DNA of 64,000 nt, taken from the NCBI GenBank assembly GCA_964527735.1, contig CAZGPG010000016.1:20187-84186 (forward strand), in the 5' to 3' direction. Below the pieces are notes generated by a model. It was given only the letters and a program-made list of their open reading frames with translations, did no database searches and had not been told where the DNA came from. Numbering within the stretch: position 1 is the first letter of the stretch; every line of letters starts with the position of its first letter. The position numbers were made by a program, and so were the translations under genes. The stretch is from JBEBVQ01 sp964527735. Its GTDB lineage: Bacteria; Bacteroidota; Bacteroidia; Chitinophagales; Chitinophagaceae. This document shows, in pieces, positions 26,610-34,411 of the stretch.

Positions 26610-29492
26610 ATGAATTTATTCGCGCTTCAGAATCGTGAATTTGCCGGCCGGCACCTGGGTCCGCGTGACCGGGACGTACCGGATATGCTGCAAACAATCG
26701 GCGTTACCGATATGGATGAATTGATTGCCCGGACTGTGCCGGACGCTATCCGGATGCAGCACCGGCTCGATACCCCTCCTGCCATGAGCGAGGCGGAATA
26801 CCTCCGTTTCATTAAGGATGTATCCATGAAAAACCAGGTCTTCCGTACTTATATTGGCCAGGGATATTATGATACGCACACACCCAGTGTAATCCTCCGG
26901 AATGTCTTTGAGAATCCGGGATGGTACACTCAGTACACACCTTACCAGGCGGAAATATCACAAGGCCGGCTCGAGAGCCTGCTCAATTTCCAGACCGTAG
27001 TCAGTGACCTGACTGGTCTGCCGATTGCCAACGCCTCTCTGCTGGATGAAGCCACTGCCGCCGCAGAAGCGATGGGCATGTTTTTCCATAGCCTGAATAA
27101 AATAAATAGTCCGGAGCGGCCAAAATTCTTTGTGGATCATGATGTATTCCCGCAAACGCTTGATGTACTGCATACCCGCGCAACCCCGCTGGGCATAGAA
27201 CTGGTATCCGGCGACTACCGGACGGCCGTTATAGATAACAGTTTCTGTGGCGCACTGGTGCAATATCCCAACGATAAAGGCTCTGTTGAAGACTACCGCG
27301 ACTTCATCAGCCGTGTGCATGCCGCCGGGGCATTCGTGGCTATGGCCACAGATCTGCTGGCGCTGACGCTGCTGAAAGCACCCGGCGAACTGGATGCAGA
27401 CGTAGCGCTGGGATCGGCTCAACGTTTCGGGGTACCCCTGGGATTCGGTGGGCCTCATGCCGCGTTCTTTGCTGTAAAAGAAGATTTCAAACGCAGCATA
27501 CCCGGCCGTATCATCGGTGTAAGTATAGACGAAGACGGACACCGCGCACTCCGTATGGCGCTGCAAACCCGCGAACAGCATATCAAGCGCGAAAAAGCAA
27601 CTTCCAATATCTGTACTGCACAGGCGCTGCTCGCAAACATGGCCGCCATGTATGCTGTCTATCACGGACCCGATGGTCTCAAACGCATCGCCAAACGCGT
27701 ATCACTGCTCACACATACACTGGCCGAAAGCCTGAAAGAATACGGATACACCGTTTTATCAGAATCATACTTTGATACAATAGCGGTGAAAACCGGTAAT
27801 AGCGCCGCAATCCGTGAAAAGGCCGAAGCTTCCGGGATCAACTTCCGCTATTTCAATACAGACGGACTTATCGGTATCTCACTTGATGAAACTACTACCA
27901 CTTCCGATCTGGCCGACATACTGGCTCTATTTACGGCAGACAGCGATGATGCGGTAAGCTTCGTTATTGAAGATGACAAAATATTGTCGGGTATTCCTTC
28001 GGGCCTGGTACGGACTTCGGAGTTTATGACCCACGAGGTTTTCAATGCGCACCACAGTGAATCGCAGATGATGCGGTATATAAAAATACTCGAGAACAAA
28101 GACCTTTCGCTCAATACCAGCATGATCTCACTCGGCTCCTGCACCATGAAGCTGAATGCAGCAACCGAAATGATCCCGGTAAGCTGGACACATTGGTCCA
28201 AAATACACCCCTTTGCTCCCGGTAGCCAGACTGGCGGATACCAGCATATCGCAAAAGAGCTGGGCAGCTATTTGTGTAAGATCACAGCATTTGACGCATG
28301 CAGCCTGCAACCCAATAGCGGCGCACAAGGCGAATATGCAGGTCTGCTTGCCATCCGCGGCTATCATGAAAGCCGTAATGAAGCACACCGTAACATCATG
28401 CTCATCCCGATCTCTGCACACGGCACCAACCCTGCTTCTGCGGTGATGGCCGGCTACAAGGTAGTAGTTGTAAAGGCGCTTGAAAACGGGTATATCGACG
28501 TGGAGGATCTCAAGGCCAAAGCGGCACAGCATGCTGCCAGCCTTGCGGGGATCATGATCACTTATCCCTCCACCTACGGAGTATACGAGGAAACCGTAAA
28601 GGAAATTATACAGATCGTGCACGATCACGGCGGGCAGGTATATATGGACGGCGCCAACATGAACGCACAGGTAGGCCTTACCGCTCCCGGTCTGATCGGC
28701 GCGGACGTTTGCCATCTGAACCTGCATAAGACCTTCGCTATTCCGCATGGCGGCGGTGGTCCCGGCATGGGCCCGATTTGCGTGAAGGCACACCTCGCTC
28801 CCTTCCTGCCCGGCCATATATGCCTGGAGCATGCAAACACAACCACCAACGCTGTATCAGCCGCGGCTTACGGTTCTGCCAGCATCCTGCTCATCAGCTA
28901 TGCATATATCCGGTTGCTCGGCTTCGAAGGATTAAGAGAAGCCACCGAATACGCTATCCTGAATGCAAACTATATGCGCGCAAGGCTCCAGGACGCTTAC
29001 GAAGTGCTTTATACCGGTACAGGAGGCACCTGTGCGCATGAGTTTATCATTGATCTCCGCCCCTTCAAGAAAACAGCGGAAATCGAAGCGGAAGACGTAG
29101 CTAAACGTCTTATGGACTATGGATTTCATGCACCTACCATGAGCTTCCCGGTACCCGGCACGATCATGATCGAGCCTACCGAATCAGAAGACAAAGCAGA
29201 GCTCGACCGCTTCTGCGATGCCATGCTGCAGATAAGAGAAGAGATCCGTGCCATTGAAGAAGGCCATGCCGACAAAAAAGACAATCTGCTGAAGAATGCC
29301 CCGCATATACAGACAGAAGTTGTGGCTTCGGAATGGAATCATAGCTATAGCCGCGAAGAAGCTGCATTCCCGTTACCCTATGTCCGGACGAACAAATTCT
29401 GGCCTTCGGTAAAACGGGTGAATAACACCGCCGGTGACCGGAACCTGATCTGTACCTGCGAACCTATAGAATCCTATATGGAAACCGCATAA
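26610..29492 (+). CDS. gcvP: Glycine dehydrogenase (decarboxylating), P protein
   Basis: The 960-residue pyridoxal-phosphate enzyme of the glycine cleavage system. It decarboxylates glycine and passes the aminomethyl group to the lipoyl H protein. Both homologous halves are in one chain, as in E. coli and plants. The cofactor Lys lies in DVCHLNLHKTFAIPHGGGGP near residue 710, and the N-terminal signature is FAGRHLGP. GcvT and GcvH are not nearby, so the system is dispersed. It starts at ATG 26610 after a complete promoter. Confidence 0.97.
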   Translation: MNLFALQNREFAGRHLGPRDRDVPDMLQTIGVTDMDELIARTVPDAIRMQHRLDTPPAMSEAEYLRFIKDVSMKNQVFRTYIGQGYYDTHTPSVILRNVFENPGWYTQYTPYQAEISQGRLESLLNFQTVVSDLTGLPIANASLLDEATAAAEAMGMFFHSLNKINSPERPKFFVDHDVFPQTLDVLHTRATPLGIELVSGDYRTAVIDNSFCGALVQYPNDKGSVEDYRDFISRVHAAGAFVAMATDLLALTLLKAPGELDADVALGSAQRFGVPLGFGGPHAAFFAVKEDFKRSIPGRIIGVSIDEDGHRALRMALQTREQHIKREKATSNICTAQALLANMAAMYAVYHGPDGLKRIAKRVSLLTHTLAESLKEYGYTVLSESYFDTIAVKTGNSAAIREKAEASGINFRYFNTDGLIGISLDETTTTSDLADILALFTADSDDAVSFVIEDDKILSGIPSGLVRTSEFMTHEVFNAHHSESQMMRYIKILENKDLSLNTSMISLGSCTMKLNAATEMIPVSWTHWSKIHPFAPGSQTGGYQHIAKELGSYLCKITAFDACSLQPNSGAQGEYAGLLAIRGYHESRNEAHRNIMLIPISAHGTNPASAVMAGYKVVVVKALENGYIDVEDLKAKAAQHAASLAGIMITYPSTYGVYEETVKEIIQIVHDHGGQVYMDGANMNAQVGLTAPGLIGADVCHLNLHKTFAIPHGGGGPGMGPICVKAHLAPFLPGHICLEHANTTTNAVSAAAYGSASILLISYAYIRLLGFEGLREATEYAILNANYMRARLQDAYEVLYTGTGGTCAHEFIIDLRPFKKTAEIEAEDVAKRLMDYGFHAPTMSFPVPGTIMIEPTESEDKAELDRFCDAMLQIREEIRAIEEGHADKKDNLLKNAPHIQTEVVASEWNHSYSREEAAFPLPYVRTNKFWPSVKRVNNTAGDRNLICTCEPIESYMETA

Positions 29493-29517
29493 CACAGGCG
29501 GTTTCATCCGTACGAAT

Positions 29518-29560
29518 AAAGGATCCCGCGTAATACAGACCTGTATACGCAGGATCCTTT
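29518..29560. terminator. Bidirectional terminator between gcvP and ridA
   Basis: AAAGGATCC and GGATCCTTT arms enclose further near-pairing of GCGTA/TACGC and ACAG/CTGT, with A- and T-rich flanks. It is positioned 26 nt after gcvP and 6 nt before the ridA stop on the opposite strand. Confidence 0.75.
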
Positions 29561-29565
29561 ACTTT

Positions 29566-29970
29566 TTACAATAATGACAACGGCAGCGACAGCGCCGCAA
29601 TCACCGATATTTCCACATGAACACCCCGTGGCAGACCGGCCACCTGAACCGTTTCCCGCGCGGGCGCTGTTTCTTCGTCAAAATATTTTCCATATACGCC
29701 GTTTACCTGCGCGAATGCGGACATATCCGTCAGGAATATCGTAGACTTTACCACATCGGAAAAACCCACCCCGGCTGCATGCAGCACAGCCTGCAGGTTT
29801 TCCATGACCTTTTCCGTTTCCGCCTCAATGTTGTCCAGCACCAGATTGCCGGTAGCGGCATCCAGGGGTATCTGGCCGGAAACAAACAAAAAATTACCTG
29901 CAGCTACAGCCTGGTTATACGGGCCTATAGGCGCCGGAGCCTTATCGGTACCAATGATTTTCTTTTCCAT
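29566..29970 (-). CDS. ridA: RidA-family enamine/imine deaminase
   Basis: A 134-residue protein of the RidA (YjgF/YER057c/UK114) family, which forms trimers and hydrolyses reactive enamine/imine intermediates from amino-acid metabolism. Family motifs seen are APAPIGPYNQAV near residues 11-22, FVSGQIPLD near 29-37, the catalytic-region Arg in ETAPARETVQVAGLP near residue 105, and VEISVIA at the C-terminus. It is divergent from tsaB; the two share the palindromic promoter at 29972-30000. Confidence 0.93.
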   Translation of the reverse strand: MEKKIIGTDKAPAPIGPYNQAVAAGNFLFVSGQIPLDAATGNLVLDNIEAETEKVMENLQAVLHAAGVGFSDVVKSTIFLTDMSAFAQVNGVYGKYFDEETAPARETVQVAGLPRGVHVEISVIAALSLPLSLL

Positions 29971-29971
29971 A

Positions 29972-30000
29972 GCTGCAAAAATAGCAGTTATTTTTGCAGC
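29972..30000. promoter_or_regulatory. Face-to-face palindromic promoters of ridA and tsaB
   Basis: Twelve-nt arms GCTGCAAAAATA (29972-29983) and TATTTTTGCAGC (29989-30000) are perfect complements around GCAGT. Each arm contains a full TATTTTTG -7 box, one per strand. The boxes lie 5 nt before the ridA ATG and 9 nt before the tsaB ATG. Confidence 0.6.
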
Positions 30001-30005
30001 CGGAT

Positions 30006-30686
30006 ATGACCTATATTTTACAAATTGATACTTCTGCCGGCCAGGGTACCGTAGCGCTTACAGCCAACGGCGAGCCGGTTGCTGTGATCGTAAACGAGCA
30101 GCTGCGCGACCATGCCGCCACCATTCACCGCATGACGGAAGAAGCGCTTACCACTGCCGGTATTGGCATGGAACGCTTACATGCCATAGCTGTTTGTGCC
30201 GGTCCGGGGTCTTACACGGGTCTCCGCATCGGGCTGGCAGTGGCCAAAGGTTTTTGTTATGCGCTTGATATACCGCTGATCCTGCACAACAAGCTAACCC
30301 TTCTGGCACACCAGGCGATCACCATAAAGCCGCCGGAGACTGATACATTATATGCAGTGATCTGCAAAGCGAGAGCCGGGGAATACTTTGCCGCCTGCTA
30401 TAATACCGCCCTGCAACCGGCGCTTGAGCCGCAACATATACACCACGACCAGCTTATTATATGGCTGCAATCGGTTGCAAGCAGGCTGGAAGTGATCACC
30501 GACCAGGAAAATCCGGATATGTCATTGGTTATTACAGCATATATCCGTTATCATCCCCTTGAAAAAATTGATATAAAAACATGGGGCATTCTGACATATA
30601 AAGATTATAAAATTGGCCAAACTGCTGATCTGGCTACTTCGACGCCATTTTACATGAAAGACGTCCATATAAATAAAACAAAGTAA
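30006..30686 (+). CDS. tsaB: tRNA threonylcarbamoyladenosine biosynthesis protein TsaB
   Basis: A 226-residue ASKHA-fold partner of TsaD and TsaE in the synthesis of the t6A37 modification on ANN-decoding tRNAs. Motifs: LQIDTSAGQGTVAL at the N-terminus, then AVCAGPGSYTGLRIGLAVAKG near residues 63-83, the core TsaB signature. The C-terminal third is poorly conserved, as is usual. A TTG at 29994 is in frame but sits inside the -7 box, so ATG 30006 is preferred. tsaD and tsaE are not in the window. Confidence 0.93.
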   Translation: MTYILQIDTSAGQGTVALTANGEPVAVIVNEQLRDHAATIHRMTEEALTTAGIGMERLHAIAVCAGPGSYTGLRIGLAVAKGFCYALDIPLILHNKLTLLAHQAITIKPPETDTLYAVICKARAGEYFAACYNTALQPALEPQHIHHDQLIIWLQSVASRLEVITDQENPDMSLVITAYIRYHPLEKIDIKTWGILTYKDYKIGQTADLATSTPFYMKDVHINKTK

Positions 30687-30879
30687 ATGATCCGGTTAAT
30701 GAAATTACAAAAACAAACAATTTAACTTTAACCTGATCTTAACACCGGCATCCGACCCCTTGTTTGGATTATATTTTATCCTTACGTATGTTTGCATCTG
30801 ATATGAGAGATGGTGTGTTATACCATGTTACAGATAGTATCAAATAAGCGTATTAATTAACACTGTAAATTTAGCGTAA

Positions 30880-31242
30880 ATGGAAACAACAATGTCAGGA
30901 AACACATTGGTGATCCGTAAGGACGAAGGATCCAATGAACAAATCAAACTGGACTACATGGCGGTAAAAAGTGCGGCTATGACCCTTAGGGCCATCAACC
31001 ACAAGCTTCGCCAGCAAATTGTAAAGTTGCTGGAGGAGAACAAACGCATGAATGTAACCGATATTTATGTAAAGCTGCGCCTGGAGCAGTCAGTTGCCTC
31101 TCAGCACCTGGCAATTCTGCGCCGTGCCAATATCGTGCGAACAGAACGTGACGGGAAATTCATCCATTACAGCCTGAACCACGGTCGCATAGCGGCAGTA
31201 GCTCAGTTTGTGAATGACCTGGTCAATTCCGATGAAGCATGA
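30880..31242 (+). CDS. ArsR/SmtB-type winged-helix transcriptional regulator
   Basis: A 120-residue DNA-binding protein with a winged helix-turn-helix: LRQQIVKLLEENKRMNVTDIYVKL is the first part, EQSVASQHLAILRRANIV is the recognition helix region, and RTERDGKFIHYSLN is the wing. The usual metal-binding ELCVC motif of ArsR is absent and no Cys pairs are present, so it is not an obvious metal sensor. It stands alone, with a near-match -7 box TAAATTTA at 30866-30873. Target genes are unknown. Confidence 0.88.
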   Translation: METTMSGNTLVIRKDEGSNEQIKLDYMAVKSAAMTLRAINHKLRQQIVKLLEENKRMNVTDIYVKLRLEQSVASQHLAILRRANIVRTERDGKFIHYSLNHGRIAAVAQFVNDLVNSDEA

Positions 31243-31246
31243 TTCT

Positions 31247-31327
31247 AATTAGCTAATATGCCGATTAGCCAATGGATTGATTGCGATAGACATTAGCTAA
31301 TCAGCGCATCAGCTAATTGCCTGATTA
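31247..31327. repeat. Intergenic TTAGC/CTAAT repeat tract
   Basis: Contains repeated TTAGCTAAT, GATTAGCCAAT and CAGCTAATTG words in both orientations. It is related to the palindrome at 4608-4645 and the tract at 34366-34400. It lies after the ArsR-type gene and may act as a transcription terminator. Confidence 0.5.
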
Positions 31328-31369
31328 ATAGGATCATCTTGAACTGATAGCCATACAAAACACGTATGG

Positions 31370-31987
31370 CTATTTTTTTTTCTCTTCTGCTACGGATTTT
31401 CTGATCTGCTCCCAAGTCTGGTATAGCTGTTCCTGTGCCGGCCGGTTATCCGGCATTTCAGATAAAGGCGCACAGGGCAGCAGGCTGTCATGACAATCGG
31501 CCGGCAATGCCTGATACAGCTTGGTGCCCATCGTCTTCCATTCGATCATTTCATCGCTTACCTGCTTGATGATTTTCCCCGGATTGCCTACCACAAGCGA
31601 GCGGGGCGGGATTTTAGTATTGGCATTGATGAAAGCCAGCGCGCCGATAATGCTTTCCGCACCGATCACAACATCGTCCATCACCACGGCATTCATCCCT
31701 ACCAGTGCATTCTTTCCTATCGTTGCGCCATGGATAACAGCGCCGTGCCCGATATGCGCTCCCTCTTCAAGCACCACAGTGACACCGGGAAACATATGGA
31801 TCGTGCAATTTTCCTGCACATTGCAGCCGTCCCCGATCACGATCGCACCCCAGTCGCCCCGTAAGGCAGCCCCAGGCCCGATATAAACATCCCTGCCGAT
31901 GACGACATTGCCCGTTACCACCGCCTGCGGATGCACAAAAGCAGTGGGATGCACGACCGGCACAAAACCCTTGAACGCGTAAAACAT
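31370..31987 (-). CDS. Hexapeptide-repeat protein, PaaY/gamma-carbonic-anhydrase-like
   Basis: A 205-residue left-handed beta-helix protein. Hexapeptide turns run through residues 15-130 (for example VVIGRDVYIGPGAALRGDWG, ENCTIHMFPG, GAHIGHGAVIHG). The three-His zinc site pattern of gamma-class carbonic anhydrases is present (HMFPG, HIGHGAVIHG). PaaY proteins are thioesterases accompanying phenylacetate degradation, but no paa cluster is here, so only the fold is secure. A -7 box overlaps the in-frame TTG at 31991-31993; ATG 31987 follows it by 3 nt, which predicts a leaderless transcript. Confidence 0.85.
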   Translation of the reverse strand: MFYAFKGFVPVVHPTAFVHPQAVVTGNVVIGRDVYIGPGAALRGDWGAIVIGDGCNVQENCTIHMFPGVTVVLEEGAHIGHGAVIHGATIGKNALVGMNAVVMDDVVIGAESIIGALAFINANTKIPPRSLVVGNPGKIIKQVSDEMIEWKTMGTKLYQALPADCHDSLLPCAPLSEMPDNRPAQEQLYQTWEQIRKSVAEEKKK

Positions 31988-31990
31988 AAT

Positions 31991-31998
31991 CAAAAATA
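31991..31998 (-). promoter_or_regulatory. -7 box abutting the PaaY-like start codon
   Basis: The minus strand reads TATTTTTG, then ATT, then ATG. Exact TAnnTTTG match; the transcript is expected to start at the AUG itself. Confidence 0.45.
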
Positions 31999-32034
31999 AC
32001 AGTCATTGTTCATAACTCATAATTAAAAACCTGT

Positions 32035-32105
32035 GGGCGAATGATTATTCGCCCCTATAATCATTATTTATTTGCCATTCATTGGGCAATCACGCAGGAT
32101 TGCCC
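32035..32105. repeat. Two adjacent palindromic repeats
   Basis: GGGCGAAT GATT ATTCGCCC at 32035-32054 followed by CCTAT, and GGGCAATC ... GATTGCCC at 32084-32105 followed by CCTAC. Both share the design of a GGGC-start palindrome with a CCTA tail. The first is nearly identical to the copy at 38006. Confidence 0.7.
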
Positions 32106-32143
32106 CTACAGTCATAATTCATAATTTCTCCCTCAAAATATCT

Positions 32144-32151
32144 TATATTTG
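32144..32151 (+). promoter_or_regulatory. -7 box upstream of the DUF4290 gene
   Basis: TATATTTG is an exact match, 78 nt before the ATG at 32230. It leaves a leader of about 72 nt that contains the hairpin plus T-run at 32180-32222. Confidence 0.55.
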
Positions 32152-32179
32152 CGGGAATATTTTTACTTTACAAACAGAT

Positions 32180-32222
32180 AACCGGGCCACACTTGCTACA
32201 AACACTGATTCCCGGTTTTTTT
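32180..32222 (+). promoter_or_regulatory. Leader hairpin followed by a T-run (possible attenuator or small RNA end)
   Basis: AACCGGG (32180-32186) pairs with CCCGGTT (32211-32217) across a 24-nt loop, followed directly by a T-run to 32222. The start codon of the next gene is only 7 nt later. The stem is short for a terminator, so this is tentative. Confidence 0.35.
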
Positions 32223-32229
32223 ACTTCTC

Positions 32230-32934
32230 ATGGAATACAATACAACACGCAGCAAAATGCTGATGCCGGAATATGGGCGTAATGTGCAGAAGATGGTAGA
32301 ATACCTGCTTACTGTCGAAGACCGCGAAAAACGTCTCAAATCTGCGGAAGTGATCATCGAATTGATGGGCACGCTGAATCCGCACCTCAAAATAATCGAA
32401 GATTATAAACATAAGCTCTGGGATCACCTGTTCCAGATGACGGATCTGAAGCTGGACGTGGATGCGCCCTATCCTCCGCCTACGATAGAACAGCTCAGCC
32501 GAAAACCGGATCCGCTGCCTTATCCACAGGTATCGCTTTCGCACCGCCATCTCGGCCGCAACCTCGAATCCCTCTTAAAAAAAGCGCTTGAGGAACAAGA
32601 CCCGGAGAAAAGACAAGGTTATACACAAACCATCGGGTATTACATGAAACTGGCCTATACCAACTGGCACAGGGAACCGATACACGATGACATGATCAAA
32701 AACGAGCTTATCGTACTTTCCGGAGGTTTGCTGCAATATGAGCCGGGCGGCTACCGGGTGCATTTTGACAGCCGTAGTGCTTACAAGCAGCGCAACCAGC
32801 AAGGAACAGGAACCCGCAATTTCAAAAACGGATCCGGCCGCAGCCAGGGCAGCGGTGGAGGACAACAGCGGGGCAGCAGCTACGGGAACGGTTATAATAA
32901 GAATCGTAAATTCAACAAGAATAAAAGTAAATAG
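32230..32934 (+). CDS. DUF4290 protein
   Basis: A 234-residue protein of DUF4290, which I recognise from its N-terminal start MEYNTTRSKMLMPEYGRNVQ and HLKIIEDYKHKLWDHLFQM. The first 185 residues are folded and mainly helical. The last 45 are a low-complexity Gly/Ser/Gln/Asn/Arg tail ending in Lys (GRSQGSGGGQQRGSSYG). Such tails can bind RNA or act as disordered linkers, but no function is established. It precedes murA on the same strand by 110 nt with an inverted repeat between, a common neighbour pairing in Bacteroidota. Confidence 0.88.
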   Translation: MEYNTTRSKMLMPEYGRNVQKMVEYLLTVEDREKRLKSAEVIIELMGTLNPHLKIIEDYKHKLWDHLFQMTDLKLDVDAPYPPPTIEQLSRKPDPLPYPQVSLSHRHLGRNLESLLKKALEEQDPEKRQGYTQTIGYYMKLAYTNWHREPIHDDMIKNELIVLSGGLLQYEPGGYRVHFDSRSAYKQRNQQGTGTRNFKNGSGRSQGSGGGQQRGSSYGNGYNKNRKFNKNKSK

Positions 32935-32945
32935 TCCAACTTAAA

Positions 32946-33015
32946 AATGTGACGAATGTGTTGAATGTGACGAATGTGTCATCATATTTCCCACATTCAA
33001 CACATTTGTCACATT
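32946..33015. repeat. Large inverted repeat between the DUF4290 gene and murA
   Basis: AATGTGACGAATGTGTTGAA is echoed as TTCAACACATTTGTCACATT downstream, giving arms of about 24 nt with one mismatch (AATGTG units repeated). Part of the left arm is itself tandemly repeated. It can form a long hairpin. It may attenuate read-through into murA. Confidence 0.6.
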
Positions 33016-33044
33016 AAATTGATCATTTCCCTTGTACAAAGCCT

Positions 33045-34352
33045 ATGAGCGCTTTCGAGATATGCGGCGGACGTACACTTCGCGGGACGGTCACACCACA
33101 GGGCGCCAAGAATGAGGCATTACAGGTCTTGTGTGCGGCATTGCTTACCTCCGAACCGGTCACGTATCACAATGTACCGGATATCCTGGATGTAAACCTC
33201 CTGCTCGATCTGATGAGCGACATAGGGGTGCAAATAGAAAGACCAGCCCCCGGCACCGTTATATTGCAGGCAAGGGAAATAGATACCACTTTCTTTTCAG
33301 GAACAGAGTTTAAGCATAAATCCGGACGCCTGAGGGGTGCTGTCATGTTCGCCGGTCCTATGCTGGCGCGTTTTCGCCAGGCCGAGATCCCGCCTCCGGG
33401 CGGCGATAAGATCGGTAGACGCCGCCTGGACACACATATCCGCGGGTTTGAGCAGCTGGGCGCAAAATTCAGCTATGATCAGTCCGCAAACCTGTTTCAA
33501 CTTTCGGCCCCTGCATTATCAGGCGCCCGCGTCCATCTTGAGGAACCTTCCGTTACCGGCACCGCCAATGTGCTCATGGCAGCCGTTATGGCCAAAGGTG
33601 CAACTACCATTTATAATGCTGCCTGCGAGCCTTATGTGCAGCAGCTTTGTCACTTATTAAACCGGATGGGCGCGCAGATTACCGGTATCGGCTCCAATAT
33701 GCTGCAGGTAACAGGCGTGGACGGGTTGCATGGCTGTACGCACCGTCTTCTGGCGGATATGATCGAGGTCGGTTCGTTTATAGGCTTGGCAGCCATGACC
33801 CAAAGTGAGCTGACGATCCGGGATGCAGACATTGCCCACCTCGGCAATATTCCTGAAATCTTCCGGCGGCTGGGCATTCAACTCTCGACATCCGGCAATG
33901 ATATTCATATCCCCGCCCAGGAGCACTACCGTATACAGTCATTTATAGACGGCTCCATGCTCACCATCTCGGATCATCCCTGGCCGGGTTTTACCCCGGA
34001 CCTGCTCAGCATTGTACTGGTTGTAGCCACACAGGCACAGGGAACAGTGCTGGTGCATCAGAAAATGTTTGAAAGCCGTCTTTTCTTTGTAGACAAGCTG
34101 ATTGACATGGGCGCTCAAATCGTTTTATGCGATCCGCACAGGGCAGTGGTCATTGGCCTCGACAGACAGATACCGCTCCGCGGGATCAATATGGTATCGC
34201 CGGATATACGCGCAGGTGTAGCCTTGCTGATCGCGGCCTTATCCGCAAAAGGCACCAGTATCATTCATAACATACACCAGATAGACCGGGGATACGAACG
34301 GATTGACGCACGCCTGAATGCACTCGGCGCGGAGATACGCAGGATAGATTAA
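33045..34352 (+). CDS. murA: UDP-N-acetylglucosamine 1-carboxyvinyltransferase MurA
   Basis: A 435-residue enzyme that transfers enolpyruvate to UDP-GlcNAc, the first committed step of peptidoglycan synthesis. It has the expected QGAKNEAL start with active-site Lys22 and Asn23, and six repeated alpha/beta units. The active-site loop reads PPPGGDKIGRR, so residue 121 is Asp where most bacteria have the fosfomycin-targeted Cys (E. coli Cys115). An Asp here is known to confer intrinsic fosfomycin resistance in other bacteria. The gene begins at ATG 33045 and is probably transcribed with the DUF4290 gene. Confidence 0.96.
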   Translation: MSAFEICGGRTLRGTVTPQGAKNEALQVLCAALLTSEPVTYHNVPDILDVNLLLDLMSDIGVQIERPAPGTVILQAREIDTTFFSGTEFKHKSGRLRGAVMFAGPMLARFRQAEIPPPGGDKIGRRRLDTHIRGFEQLGAKFSYDQSANLFQLSAPALSGARVHLEEPSVTGTANVLMAAVMAKGATTIYNAACEPYVQQLCHLLNRMGAQITGIGSNMLQVTGVDGLHGCTHRLLADMIEVGSFIGLAAMTQSELTIRDADIAHLGNIPEIFRRLGIQLSTSGNDIHIPAQEHYRIQSFIDGSMLTISDHPWPGFTPDLLSIVLVVATQAQGTVLVHQKMFESRLFFVDKLIDMGAQIVLCDPHRAVVIGLDRQIPLRGINMVSPDIRAGVALLIAALSAKGTSIIHNIHQIDRGYERIDARLNALGAEIRRID

Positions 34353-34365
34353 CTTTGCTCCTGCT

Positions 34366-34400
34366 TCGCTAACCGGCTCATTAGCCAATCAGCTCATAAT
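34366..34400. repeat. TTAGCCAAT-type intergenic repeat
   Basis: GCTAACCGGCTCATTAGCCA with CAATCAGCTCATAATT shares words with the tracts at 4608 and 31247. It separates murA from the following crotonase gene. Confidence 0.4.
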
Positions 34401-34411
34401 TATTATAAACT

